Source of the DNA: Hyphomicrobiales bacterium
Lineage (GTDB): Bacteria; Pseudomonadota; Alphaproteobacteria; Rhizobiales; Rhizobiaceae
Length of the DNA: 64,000 bases
Assembly (NCBI GenBank): GCA_003577315.1
Contig: QEVK01000015.1
Span: 124,001-188,000, forward strand
Direction of reading: 5' to 3'
Shown here: positions 7,307 through 16,551 of the stretch, piece by piece
Position numbering within the stretch: the stretch's first letter is position 1
Layout: every line of letters begins with the position of its first letter
Position numbers and translations under genes: made by a program
Notes under the pieces: model-generated
What the model saw: the letters and a program-made list of their open reading frames with translations, nothing else
Told to the model about the DNA's origin: nothing
Database searches by the model: none

Positions 7307-8698
7307 TCAGTTGTAGATCGCCTTCGGCAGCCAGGTCGCCAGCGCCGGGAAGGCGAAGACGATGATGAGCGCCAGGATCTGGATGGTGACGAAGGGGATG
7401 ATGCCCTTGTAGATCATGCCGGTGGTGACGCTGTTGGGCGCCACGCCGCGCAGGTAGAACAGCGAGAAGCCGAAGGGCGGCGTCATGAACGAGGTCTGCA
7501 GGTTCACGCCGATCATCACGCCCAGCCACACCGGGTCGACGCCCATGTTGAGCAGGATCGGCGCGGTGATCGGCAGGACGATGAAGATGATCTCGAACGT
7601 GTCGAGGATGAAGCCCAGCAGGAACATGATGAACATGACCACGAAGATCGCGCCGGCGACGCCGCCGGGCAGGTTGGTCAGGAACTCATGGACGAGGTTC
7701 TCGCCGCCCATCAGGCGGAAGACGATCGAGAACACCGAGGCGCCGAACAGGATGATGAACACCATCGAGGTGATCGACGCCGTCGAGATGGCGGCCTCGC
7801 GCAGCACCGAGAACGACAGGCGGCCGCGGGTGGCGGCGAGGATCATGGCGCCCACTGCACCGACCGACGAGGCTTCCGTCGGCGTGGCGATGCCGCCGAG
7901 GATCGAGCCGAGCACGGCCACGATCAGCGCCAGCGGCGGGATCAGGGCGACCACGATCTCCTTGACGAGGCCCTTCTTCTCCTCCTCCGGCACCACGGTC
8001 GGCGGGCAGGATTTCGGGTCGAAGATCGCCTTGAGGATGACCCAGCACAAATAGAGCGCGACCAGCCCCAGCGAGGGGATCAGTGCGCCGGCGAACAGGT
8101 CGCCGACGGAGACCGGCACCGGGGCGAAGTTGCCCTTGGCCATCTGCACCTGGGCGTTGATGCCGGTCAGGATGTCGCCCATGAAGATGAGCACGGTCGA
8201 GGGCGGGACGATCTGGCCCAGCGTGCCCGACGCGCAGATGACGCCGCAGGCAAGCTTGGGGTCGTAGCCGGCGCGCAGCATGGCCGGCAGCGAGATCAGG
8301 CCCATGGTGACGACCGTGGCGCCGACGACGCCGGTGGAGGCGGCCAGCAGCGCGCCGACCAGGATGACCGAGATGCCGAGGCCGCCGCTCATGTTGCCGA
8401 ACAGCTTGCCCATGGTGATGAGAAGCTGCTCGGCGATGCGCGAGCGTTCGAGCAGCACGCCCATGAAGATGAACAGAGGCACCGCCACCAGCACCTCGTT
8501 GGTCATGAAGCCGATGTAGCGGTTGGCGAGCGAGCCGAAATTGGACGGGTCGAACACGCCGAACCACATGCCGACCGCGCCGAACATGAGCGAGACGCCG
8601 GCGAGCGAGAACGCCACCGGGAAGCCGAGCATGAGGAAGCCGATGATGCCGAAGAACATCAGGCCGGCGAGGATTTCGCCGATAAGGACGGGATCCAT
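7307..8698 (-). CDS. dctM: TRAP transporter large permease (DctM)
   Basis: Sodium-coupled inner-membrane transport subunit of the TRAP system, about 12 membrane helices in 463 residues (family 425-470). Typical sequence features are GFPVAFSLAGVSLMFG near the N-terminus, SGTLGQIVPPSTVLIFMGDI mid-protein, and LGFILDTFEIIFIVLPI in the C-terminal half. It starts 6 bp after the small-subunit stop with AGGAG upstream, so translation is probably coupled. It partners the DctQ gene upstream and, by position and proximity, the DctP encoded convergently at 6.1-7.2 kb. Confidence 0.93.
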   Translation of the reverse strand: MDPVLIGEILAGLMFFGIIGFLMLGFPVAFSLAGVSLMFGAVGMWFGVFDPSNFGSLANRYIGFMTNEVLVAVPLFIFMGVLLERSRIAEQLLITMGKLFGNMSGGLGISVILVGALLAASTGVVGATVVTMGLISLPAMLRAGYDPKLACGVICASGTLGQIVPPSTVLIFMGDILTGINAQVQMAKGNFAPVPVSVGDLFAGALIPSLGLVALYLCWVILKAIFDPKSCPPTVVPEEEKKGLVKEIVVALIPPLALIVAVLGSILGGIATPTEASSVGAVGAMILAATRGRLSFSVLREAAISTASITSMVFIILFGASVFSIVFRLMGGENLVHEFLTNLPGGVAGAIFVVMFIMFLLGFILDTFEIIFIVLPITAPILLNMGVDPVWLGVMIGVNLQTSFMTPPFGFSLFYLRGVAPNSVTTGMIYKGIIPFVTIQILALIIVFAFPALATWLPKAIYN

Positions 8699-8704
8699 GT
8701 ATGA

Positions 8705-9256
8705 TTACTCCTGATGTACCGGATAGCGCAGCTTCTCGGGCAGCAGATGCTCCTGCCCGCGCAGCACCAGGATCGAGCGCAGCGCTATGGCGACGCCCTG
8801 GAGCGCGACGAGGACGACGAAGACGAGAATGAAGGTCTTGAGGATATAGAGGCCCGGCATGCCGCCGACATTGGCCGATGATTCGTGCAGCCGCCACGAG
8901 CGGGCGATGTAGTTCCAGCTATAGGCGTAGACCACCCAGCAGAACGGCAGCAGGAAGAGGAAGACGCCGACCAGGTCGACGATGGCCTTGGTGCGGATGG
9001 TGGCGGGCCGATAGAAGATGTCGACGCGCACATGGTCGTCGCGCAGCAGCGCGAAGCCGGCGACGGCGGTGAACATCGCGCCGTTCAGCCAGACATACAG
9101 GTCCTGCATCCACAGCACGGTGAAGCCGAGCGCGTAGCGCTGGACGACGACGGTGAAGCAGATCAATACCATGGCCAGCGAAAGCCATGCGAAGGTATGG
9201 CCGACCAGCCGGTTCAACGCGCCGATCGATCTTATGATGAAAGCAAGGGCGTTCAT
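8705..9256 (-). CDS. dctQ: TRAP transporter small permease (DctQ)
   Basis: Four-helix membrane subunit that docks with DctM and the binding protein. The expected pattern is present: a first helix with HTFAWLSLAMVLICFTVVVQ, then the amphipathic W-M-Q-D-L motif (VLWMQDLYVWLNGAMFT), which is a DctQ hallmark, then a basic cytoplasmic loop before helix 3. 183 residues is normal. First gene of the leftward dctQM unit; its promoter should lie in the 285-bp gap shared with the divergent oxidoreductase gene. Confidence 0.9.
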   Translation of the reverse strand: MNALAFIIRSIGALNRLVGHTFAWLSLAMVLICFTVVVQRYALGFTVLWMQDLYVWLNGAMFTAVAGFALLRDDHVRVDIFYRPATIRTKAIVDLVGVFLFLLPFCWVVYAYSWNYIARSWRLHESSANVGGMPGLYILKTFILVFVVLVALQGVAIALRSILVLRGQEHLLPEKLRYPVHQE

Positions 9257-9541
9257 GGGTTCCGTCTCCGAACCTCGATTTCAATGAAGTCGCCGTCAAA
9301 TGGAAGACGCGGAGCGAAAGGCTCCTTCCTCCCCTTCTAGGCTCCCCCCGGCGACGCCGTCTCATTCGGGTGGACGACGTTTTGCGATCAGGCGGATTAG
9401 CAGCTTGAGCTATGCTTGAAAAGCGAGCCCGCGTCGTTTTCTTCGGCGGCGAGGATTTCGTTTGACGGAGGCGGCCGACATGGGAACACTGGCCGCCAAG
9501 GCACGCCGCGCCGACCGCGGCTACCCCGGAGGACCTGCGGA

Positions 9542-12500
9542 ATGACCCTTCACGACGTTGCGCTCGACGACAAGTTCGACCTCGCCAGGGAGCGGATCTT
9601 CGTCTCGGGCGCGCAGGCGGTCGTGCGCATGCTGATGATGCAGCGCGAGCTCGACCGGCGCGCGGGGCTGAACACGGCGGGCTTCGTCACCGGCTATCGC
9701 GGCTCGCCGCTCGGCGGCCTCGACCAGCAGCTGTGGCTCGCCAGGCGCCAGCTCCAGTCGGCCGACGTCGTCTTCCAGCCCGGCCTCAACGAGGAGCTCG
9801 CCGCCACCGCCTGCTGGGGCACGCAGCAGACCGAGCTTCTGGGCGAGGGCAAGCACGACGGCGTCTTCTCGCTGTGGTACGGCAAGGGGCCGGGCGTGGA
9901 CCGCACCGGCGACGTCTTCCGCCACGCCAACCTGGCCGGCTCGTCCAGGCACGGCGGCGTGCTGGCGCTGATGGGCGACGACCACACCGCCGAATCGTCG
10001 ACCAACGCGCACGCCACCGAGTTCGCCTTCGTCGACGTGATGATGCCGATCTTCAACCCGGCCGGCGTGCAGGAGCTGATCGACTACGGGCTCTACGGCT
10101 ACGCGCTGTCGCGCTTCTCCGGCACCTGGGTGGCGGTGAAATGCGTCAAGGACAACATCGAATCGACGGCCTCCGTGGACGTGTCGCTCGACCGGCTCGG
10201 CATCGTCCTGCCCGAGTTCGACATGCCGCCCGGCGGCCTGAACATCCGCCACGAGCTCGACCAGTTCGCGCAGGAGAAGCGCCTGCACGACTTCAAGCGC
10301 GCGGCCGCCGCCGCCTTCATCCGCGCCAACAATCTCAACCGCATCGTCTATTCCGGCGGCGCCAACGCCAGGCTCGGCATCGCCACCGTCGGCAAGAGCT
10401 ATCTCGACGTGCGCCAGGCGCTCGACGACATCGGCATCGGCGAGGCCGAGGCGAACCGGCTCGGCATCCGCCTGTTCAAGATCGCCTGCCCGTGGCCGCT
10501 CGACCTCGAGCACGTCGCGGAGTTCGCGCGGGGGCTCGAGACCATCGTCGTCGTCGAGGAGAAGCGGTCCCTGATCGAGACACAGCTTCGCGAGGCGCTC
10601 TACGACCGGCCGGACCGGCCGCTGATCGTCGGCAAGAAGGACGAGCGCGGCGCCGCGCTGTTCCAGGCCGCCGGCGCGCTCGACCCCAACGACATCGCCA
10701 TCGCGCTCGGCGAGCGCATCCTCAGGACCATCGGCCCGTCGCAGGAGATCGCCGCGCGCGTGTCGCGGCTGAAGCAGTTCCAGGCGATGCTGGCCGACAC
10801 CAGGGACGTGGCGATCCGCACGCCCTATTTCTGCTCCGGCTGTCCGCACAACACCTCGACGAAGGTGCCGGAGGGCTCGCTGGCGGCGGCCGGCATCGGC
10901 TGCCATTTCATGGCGCTGTGGATGGGCCGCTCGACGGTCGGCTTCACCGCCATGGGCGGGGAGGGCGCGCAATGGGTCGGGCAGGCGCCCTTCTCCAGGC
11001 GCGAACACATGTTCCAGAACCTCGGCGACGGCACCTACAATCATTCCGGCTCGCTGGCGCTGCGCTTCGCGCTCGCCAGCGGCGCCAACGTCACGTACAA
11101 GATCCTCTACAACGACGCCGTCGCCATGACCGGCGGCCAGCCGCACGAGGGCGGGCTCACCGTCGACATGATCGCCGCCCAGGTGCGCGCGGAAGGGGTG
11201 GAGCGCATCGCCGTCGTCACCGACGAGCCGGACAAGTATGCCGGCCGGATCGCCTTCCCGGCCGGCACGACCGTCCACCACCGCCGCGAGCTCGACGCCG
11301 TCCAGCGCGAGCTGCGCGAGGTCAAGGGCGTGAGCGTGCTCATCTACGACCAGACCTGCGCGGCCGAGAAGCGGCGGCGGCGCAAGCGCGGCACCTTCCC
11401 CGACCCCGACAAGCGCATCTTCATCAACGAGCTGGTCTGCGAGGGCTGCGGCGACTGCGGCATCGCCTCCAACTGCGTGTCGGTGCAGCCGGTGGAGACC
11501 GAGTTCGGCCGCAAGCGGCGCATAGACCAGTCCTCCTGCAACAAGGACTTCTCCTGCGTCGAGGGCTTCTGCCCCTCCTTCGTCACCGTCCACGGCGCGA
11601 AGATCAGGAAGGCGCAGGGGATTTCGGGCGCCACCGATCCGCTCGAGGGCGTGCCGGAGCCCGCGATCTTTTCGCTCGACCGCGACGGCTGGTCGGCCAT
11701 CATCGACGGCATCGGCGGCACCGGCGTCGTCACCATCGGCGCGGTGCTGGGCATGGCCGCGCATCTGGAGGGCAAGGGCTGCGGCATGATCGACATGGCC
11801 GGCCTCGCCCAGAAGGGCGGTGCGGTGTTCTCGCACCTGCGCGTCGCGCGCACGCCGCAGGACATCCATGCCATCCGCGTCTCGGCCGGCAAGGCCGACC
11901 TGATCCTGGGCTGCGACCTCGTCGTCTCCGGCTCGCGCAAGGTGCTGGCCGCCGTGCGCGAGGGCGAGACCACCTTCGTCGTCAACACCGCCGAGGTGAT
12001 GCCGGGCGACTTCGCCCGCTCCGCCGACTTCTCGCTGCCGACCGAGCGGCTGAAGAAGGCGATCCGCCAGGCGGCGGGCGAGGACCACGCGCATTTCTTC
12101 GACGCCACGAAGGCGGCCACCGTGCTGTTCGGCAACTCGCTCGGCGCCAACATGTTCATGCTCGGCTTCGCCTGCCAGCGCGGCGGGCTGCCGGTGTCGC
12201 CGCAGGCGGTGGAGAAGGCGATCGCGCTCAACGGCCAGGCGGTGGCGATGAACGTCGACGCCTTCCGCTGGGGCCGGCGCGCCGCGCACGATCCGGGTTT
12301 CGTGCAGGGCCTCGTCGAATCCTCGCGCAATCCCATGGCCGGGCGCGAGATCGCGCAGACGCTGGACGACATCGTCGCCCGCCGCGCCGACTTCCTGGCC
12401 GCCTACCAGGACGCGGCCTATGCCGGGCGCTACCGCGCCGCGGTCGCGGCGATCCGCGATGCCGAGGAGGCGGCCGTGCCCGGCTCGACCGCGGTGGCGC

Positions 12501-13018
12501 AAGCGGTGGCCAGGAACCTGTTCAGGCTGATGGCGGTGAAGGACGAGTACGAGGTCGCGCGCCTCTACAGCGACGGCTCATTCCTGCGCCAGCTCTCGGG
12601 CCAGTTCGAATCGTGGGACAGCCTCGAGTTCCACCTCGCGCCGCCGATCCTCGGCCGCAAGGGGCCGGACGGCAAGGCGAGGAAGTCGCGCTTCGGCCCG
12701 TGGATGATGAAGGGCTTCGCGGCGCTCGCCGCGCTCAGGGGCCTGCGCGGCACCGTCTTCGACGTCTTCGGCTACAGCGCCGAGCGGCGCATGGAGCGCA
12801 GGCTGCTCGCCGACTACGAGGCCGATCTCGAGCTGATACGGACCTCGCTGGCCCCGGACAGGATCGACGCGGCCGTGGCGCTCGCCTCCGTGCCGGGGGT
12901 GATCCGCGGTTTCGGGCACGTCAAGCACGCGAATGTCGGCAAGGCGGAATCGGAGCGGGCCCGGCAGATCAAGCGGCTCGCCGCGCCGCCGGCCCGGACG
13001 CTGAAGGCGGCCGAGTAG
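9542..13018 (+). CDS. Fused indolepyruvate/2-oxoacid:ferredoxin oxidoreductase (IorAB type)
   Basis: Thiamine-diphosphate, iron-sulfur enzyme that oxidatively decarboxylates an aryl- or branched 2-oxoacid to acyl-CoA, reducing ferredoxin. All parts sit in one chain of 1158 residues: pyrimidine-binding domain at the N-terminus (GYRGSPLGGLDQQLW), a TPP-binding domain with GDGTYNHSG near residue 495, Cys-rich iron-sulfur motifs near 630-660 (CEGCGDCGIASNC, then CNKDFSC and CPSF), and the gamma domain starting GIGGTGVVTIGAVLG near 720. The start at ATG 9542 follows GGAGGA; the same frame is open further upstream but lacks a good start. It sits divergent from dctQM, suggesting that the TRAP system feeds it (inference). 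Confidence 0.92.
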   Translation: MTLHDVALDDKFDLARERIFVSGAQAVVRMLMMQRELDRRAGLNTAGFVTGYRGSPLGGLDQQLWLARRQLQSADVVFQPGLNEELAATACWGTQQTELLGEGKHDGVFSLWYGKGPGVDRTGDVFRHANLAGSSRHGGVLALMGDDHTAESSTNAHATEFAFVDVMMPIFNPAGVQELIDYGLYGYALSRFSGTWVAVKCVKDNIESTASVDVSLDRLGIVLPEFDMPPGGLNIRHELDQFAQEKRLHDFKRAAAAAFIRANNLNRIVYSGGANARLGIATVGKSYLDVRQALDDIGIGEAEANRLGIRLFKIACPWPLDLEHVAEFARGLETIVVVEEKRSLIETQLREALYDRPDRPLIVGKKDERGAALFQAAGALDPNDIAIALGERILRTIGPSQEIAARVSRLKQFQAMLADTRDVAIRTPYFCSGCPHNTSTKVPEGSLAAAGIGCHFMALWMGRSTVGFTAMGGEGAQWVGQAPFSRREHMFQNLGDGTYNHSGSLALRFALASGANVTYKILYNDAVAMTGGQPHEGGLTVDMIAAQVRAEGVERIAVVTDEPDKYAGRIAFPAGTTVHHRRELDAVQRELREVKGVSVLIYDQTCAAEKRRRRKRGTFPDPDKRIFINELVCEGCGDCGIASNCVSVQPVETEFGRKRRIDQSSCNKDFSCVEGFCPSFVTVHGAKIRKAQGISGATDPLEGVPEPAIFSLDRDGWSAIIDGIGGTGVVTIGAVLGMAAHLEGKGCGMIDMAGLAQKGGAVFSHLRVARTPQDIHAIRVSAGKADLILGCDLVVSGSRKVLAAVREGETTFVVNTAEVMPGDFARSADFSLPTERLKKAIRQAAGEDHAHFFDATKAATVLFGNSLGANMFMLGFACQRGGLPVSPQAVEKAIALNGQAVAMNVDAFRWGRRAAHDPGFVQGLVESSRNPMAGREIAQTLDDIVARRADFLAAYQDAAYAGRYRAAVAAIRDAEEAAVPGSTAVAQAVARNLFRLMAVKDEYEVARLYSDGSFLRQLSGQFESWDSLEFHLAPPILGRKGPDGKARKSRFGPWMMKGFAALAALRGLRGTVFDVFGYSAERRMERRLLADYEADLELIRTSLAPDRIDAAVALASVPGVIRGFGHVKHANVGKAESERARQIKRLAAPPARTLKAAE

Positions 13019-13092
13019 CAGCCGTCTTCCGCTCAATAAGCCTTTCTTAATACGACTTTGGGATTGTCGGGGTTCGGGGGCGGTGCTTCGGT

Positions 13093-15402
13093 ATGCCGAC
13101 AAGAGTCAAAAACGAGCTTCCGCTCGACATATACATACCGTTCGTTCAGACGCTGTTCCGCGACAGCGTGACCCTTGCCATCGGCTTCGCCGCGCAGACG
13201 CTGCTGATCGTCCTGGTCTACCTCAACACCGCCGATCCCATCTATCTGTGGCTTGCTGTGGCCATGGGCGTGCTGGCGGCGATGCGGCTGGGAAGCCTGC
13301 GCCGCTACGCGCGCAAGCCCGAGCCCACCACCCGCGCCGAGGCGCAGGAGCGCGAGCGGGTCTACATCGTCTACGGCGCGGCGCACGGCCTGTTCCTCGG
13401 ACTGTTCTGCTTCCTCGCCATCTACTGGTCGCCCGACTATTTCGGCGAGATCGCGTCGATCTGCGTGACGCTCGCCTCCGCCACCTCCATCGCCGGGCGC
13501 AATTACGGCTCGCCGCGCATGGTCATGCTGTTCATCATGACCATGACGTGGCCGATCTCGGCCGGGTTCATCCTGCGCGGCGACATCTACCATGTCGTGC
13601 TGGGATGCCTGTCCATCCCCTTCTTCTTCGCCATCCGCCGCTTCGCGGCCAATGTCCGCGAGGTGCTGTTCGCCGCGCTGTGGGCGGAAAAGACCGCCAG
13701 GCGGCTCGCCCGGCGCTTCGACCGCGCGCTCAACACCATGACGTCGGGCCTGGTCATGCTGAGCCCCGAGGGCAAGGTGGTGGTCGCCAATGCAGAGGCC
13801 GCGGCGCTGATGAGGGTGAGCAGCGCCGACAAGCTGCTGGGCCGCACGCTGCGCGGCCTGCTGATGCGCGGCGTCGCCGGCGGCGTGCTCAGCCTCAAGG
13901 ATTCGCGCTATGCCGAGGCCCAGCTCGCGCGGGCGCTGCGCGAGGGCAGGGGGCGCAAGGTGCTGCTGCGGCTGGAGGACGGCCGCTATTTCGAGTTCTC
14001 GGCCCGCGAGGGCGACGACGAGCTCGGCGTCATCACCTTCGACGAGGTGACGGCGCGCATCGAGGCCGAGGAGAGGATCCGGACCATGGCGCGCTACGAC
14101 AGCCTGACCGGGCTGCCGAACCGCGCCTATTTCCACGAGCTGATGCGCGACTGCGTGCCGACGGGCGACCCCGACCGCCTCGTCGGCCTCGTCGTCTTCG
14201 ACCTCGACGACTTCAAGAGCGTCAACGACACGCTGGGCCATCCCGTCGGCGACGGCCTGATCTATGCCGCGGCCGAGCGGCTTTCGTGCTTCGCCGGCGA
14301 CGACGTCAAGGTCGGCCGCTTCGGCGGCGACGAGTTCATGATCTTCTTCAACGACGCCAAGGACAGGGATACCTTCGCGCGCGCCGTCGACGCCATCTTC
14401 GCGCAGCTCACCGGCGAGGCGGACGTCGCCGGCCACGCGCTGCGCATCCAGGTCAGCGCCGGCGCCGTGCTGGCGCGGGCTTGCGAGGCCGAGGTCGACG
14501 CGATGATCGTGCGTGCCGACCTCGCGCTCTACAAGGCCAAGGAGAACGGCAAGAACTGCTGGCTGCTGTTCGAGGAGGCGATGGACCGCGCCTTCCGCGA
14601 CCGCCAGGTGATGAAGGCCGACCTGCGCCAGGCGGTCGAGACGGAGAACCTGCGCATCGTCTACCAGCCCATCGTGTCGATGCAGACCATGCGCATCGCA
14701 AGCTGCGAGGCGCTGTGCCGGTGGGACCATCCCGAGCTCGGCCCGGTGTCGCCGACCGTGTTCATCCCGCTGGCGGAGGAGATGGGCATCGTCTCGGCCA
14801 TCAGCGCCTTCATGCTCAAGGCCGCCGCCGCCGAATGCGCCAGGTGGCCGGAGCCGGTCTGCGTGTCGGTCAACCTGTCGGCCAAGGACTTCCGCAGCGA
14901 CGACATCGTGGCGAAGGTGCGCGCGGCGCTGGCCTCGTCGGGGCTCGCGCCCGAGCGGCTGGAGATCGAGGTGACGGAGACGGCGCTGCTCGACGACAGG
15001 GCGCAGACGCGCCGCTACATCGAGCAGCTGAAGGCGCTGGGCGTGCGCATCGCGCTCGACGATTTCGGCACCGGCTACTCCTCGCTCAGCTACCTGCACA
15101 CGCTGCCGCTCGACAAGGTGAAGATCGACCGCTCCTTCATCGTCGACCTCACGCGCAGCCAGCGCTCGCTGGCGCTGCTCAAGGGCGTGGTCGACCTGTC
15201 GCGCTCGCTCGGCCTTGCCGTCACCATCGAGGGCGTCGAGACCTTCGACCAGCTCAAGACGCTCGCCTCCGAGATCAAGCCCGATCTCGTCCAGGGCTTC
15301 CTGTTCGGCTCGGCGCTGACCGCCTCGGGCATCTCGGCCATGTCCGGCTCGACCTGGGCCTTCGTGCGCGAAGGCCAGCCCGCCGCCCGCTCCGGCTCCT
15401 GA
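13093..15402 (+). CDS. Membrane-bound GGDEF-EAL cyclic-di-GMP protein
   Basis: Predicted bifunctional diguanylate cyclase/phosphodiesterase, 769 residues. About five or six membrane helices occupy residues 15-190. A short PAS-like segment follows (LNTMTSGLVMLSPEGKVVVA). The GGDEF domain has an intact RFGGDEFMIFF active site near residue 412, without the RxxD inhibitory site upstream. The EAL domain is complete: CEALCRW, VNLSAKDF, LEIEVTETAL, DDFGTGYSSL, KIDRSFI, TIEGVET and LVQGF supply all metal and catalytic positions. Both activities are therefore possible. Start ATG 13093 is preceded by GGGGTTCGGGGGCGG. Single gene, followed by a 275-bp gap with CtrA boxes. Confidence 0.93.
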   Translation: MPTRVKNELPLDIYIPFVQTLFRDSVTLAIGFAAQTLLIVLVYLNTADPIYLWLAVAMGVLAAMRLGSLRRYARKPEPTTRAEAQERERVYIVYGAAHGLFLGLFCFLAIYWSPDYFGEIASICVTLASATSIAGRNYGSPRMVMLFIMTMTWPISAGFILRGDIYHVVLGCLSIPFFFAIRRFAANVREVLFAALWAEKTARRLARRFDRALNTMTSGLVMLSPEGKVVVANAEAAALMRVSSADKLLGRTLRGLLMRGVAGGVLSLKDSRYAEAQLARALREGRGRKVLLRLEDGRYFEFSAREGDDELGVITFDEVTARIEAEERIRTMARYDSLTGLPNRAYFHELMRDCVPTGDPDRLVGLVVFDLDDFKSVNDTLGHPVGDGLIYAAAERLSCFAGDDVKVGRFGGDEFMIFFNDAKDRDTFARAVDAIFAQLTGEADVAGHALRIQVSAGAVLARACEAEVDAMIVRADLALYKAKENGKNCWLLFEEAMDRAFRDRQVMKADLRQAVETENLRIVYQPIVSMQTMRIASCEALCRWDHPELGPVSPTVFIPLAEEMGIVSAISAFMLKAAAAECARWPEPVCVSVNLSAKDFRSDDIVAKVRAALASSGLAPERLEIEVTETALLDDRAQTRRYIEQLKALGVRIALDDFGTGYSSLSYLHTLPLDKVKIDRSFIVDLTRSQRSLALLKGVVDLSRSLGLAVTIEGVETFDQLKTLASEIKPDLVQGFLFGSALTASGISAMSGSTWAFVREGQPAARSGS

Positions 15403-15558
15403 TCCAGCCACTGCCCGTCCCGCCGCGCCTCCCGTGAGGGCGGCGCCGCCGCGCATCCTCCCGCTTCCGTACGACCGGGCCGGGCGTCGCCGCCGCGTGC
15501 GCTTCCCGGCCTTGTCGCCTGCCGGACGCCGCAGCCGCGGCGGCCGGCCTCGGTCGGC

Positions 15559-15590
15559 TTAACCATTTGTTAAGGTTAACGTTAGGTTAA
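15559..15590. promoter_or_regulatory. Two tandem perfect CtrA boxes
   Basis: TTAA-CCATTTG-TTAA at 15559-15573 and TTAA-CGTTAGG-TTAA at 15576-15590. Both match the alphaproteobacterial CtrA consensus TTAA-N7-TTAA exactly and sit 17 bp apart (start to start), i.e. on nearly the same DNA face. They lie 88-119 bp upstream of the acyl-synthase start. TTAA is rare in this GC-rich DNA, so two precisely spaced pairs are unlikely to be chance. Direction of control is not visible. Confidence 0.75.
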
Positions 15591-15677
15591 TCGGATCGTG
15601 GGCATTTTCGCCTTTACTGCGCACCCGCCGCGAATATCCTGACTGTGGCGGACAAATTGCAGGTACGGGGATTGCCC

Positions 15678-16466
15678 ATGGTCACGAACGTGACGTCGCT
15701 GCAGGGGGCGACGGAAGAGCGGCGCGTCGCCGAAGCAGGCGGGGAAGACCAGCTCAGCTCTTTCGTCAGGAACATCTTCTCGATCCTGGAGCGCACGGAG
15801 TACCGGCGCTGCGAGAGCGGGGAAGACGTCGAGAACATCTATCGCCTGCGCTACAAGGCCTACCGGCGCACCGACATGGTGCCGCAGAACCCGAGCCAGG
15901 TCGTCCACGACGATCTCGACGACCTGCCCAACTGCCACCGCTTCGGCGTCTATATCGACGGCGAGCTGGTCAGCACGCTGCGCATCCACCACGTCACGCA
16001 GGCGCACGCCAGTTCGCCGTCCACCACCGTCTATCCCGACGTGCTCCTGCCGCGGCTGGCCGCCGGCCAGAGCTTCATCGACCCGAGCCGCTTCGCGGCA
16101 GACCCGGAATGGTCGAAGGCCTATCCGCAGATCCCCTATCTCACGCTGCGGCTGGCGGGCATGGCCTGCTTCCACTTCCAGGCGCCCTACTGCCTGTCGA
16201 CGATCCGGCCCGACCATGCCGGCTTCTACCGGCGCATCTACGAATCCGAGCAGATCGGCGACCTGCGCGACTATCCCGGCCTCAACTACCAGGTGGTGCT
16301 CTACCAGGCCGACGTCAGCGCGATCAGGCTGCGCTCGTTCGTGCGCTTCCCGTTCTTCCGCTCCACGCCGATGGAGCAGCGGCTGATGTTCGGCCGCACG
16401 GCCAAGGGCGAGCCGGCGCCGCTGACCATCCTGCCCACGGCGCGCTACATGCGGCACGCGGCCTGA
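15678..16466 (+). CDS. FeeM/LuxI-fold N-acyl transferase-like protein
   Basis: GNAT-fold protein resembling N-acyl amino acid synthase FeeM and, more distantly, acyl-homoserine-lactone synthases, which join an acyl chain from acyl-ACP to an amino compound. The pattern Arg-Tyr...Asp-Asp...Arg of that fold is visible: IYRLRYKAYRRTD, then HDDLDDLP, then RFGVYIDGELVSTLRI, then FIDPSRFA. I use ATG 15678, which has GGGGA six bases upstream; GTG 15645 is an alternative that adds 11 residues. 262 residues. Two CtrA boxes lie upstream and a Crp/Fnr-type gene follows on the same strand. No luxR-type gene is nearby. Product unknown. Confidence 0.65.
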   Translation: MVTNVTSLQGATEERRVAEAGGEDQLSSFVRNIFSILERTEYRRCESGEDVENIYRLRYKAYRRTDMVPQNPSQVVHDDLDDLPNCHRFGVYIDGELVSTLRIHHVTQAHASSPSTTVYPDVLLPRLAAGQSFIDPSRFAADPEWSKAYPQIPYLTLRLAGMACFHFQAPYCLSTIRPDHAGFYRRIYESEQIGDLRDYPGLNYQVVLYQADVSAIRLRSFVRFPFFRSTPMEQRLMFGRTAKGEPAPLTILPTARYMRHAA

Positions 16467-16551
16467 GACTTCTTGTCTTTCGCGCGCGGGGCGTCCATAA
16501 GCCTTCGCGGGAGCGGGCCGCATGGCAAGAGGGCCCGCGCGTCAGAGGCCC

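Noticed and set aside
9521-12502. Very long open frame on the minus strand opposite the IorAB-type gene (and similar ones at 13033-15456, 26835-29183, 37072-39660 and 57517-62001)
   Set aside because: Stop codons are rare in GC-rich antisense frames. These translations are His/Arg/Asp/Ala-rich without domain motifs, and the opposite strand encodes clear family proteins.
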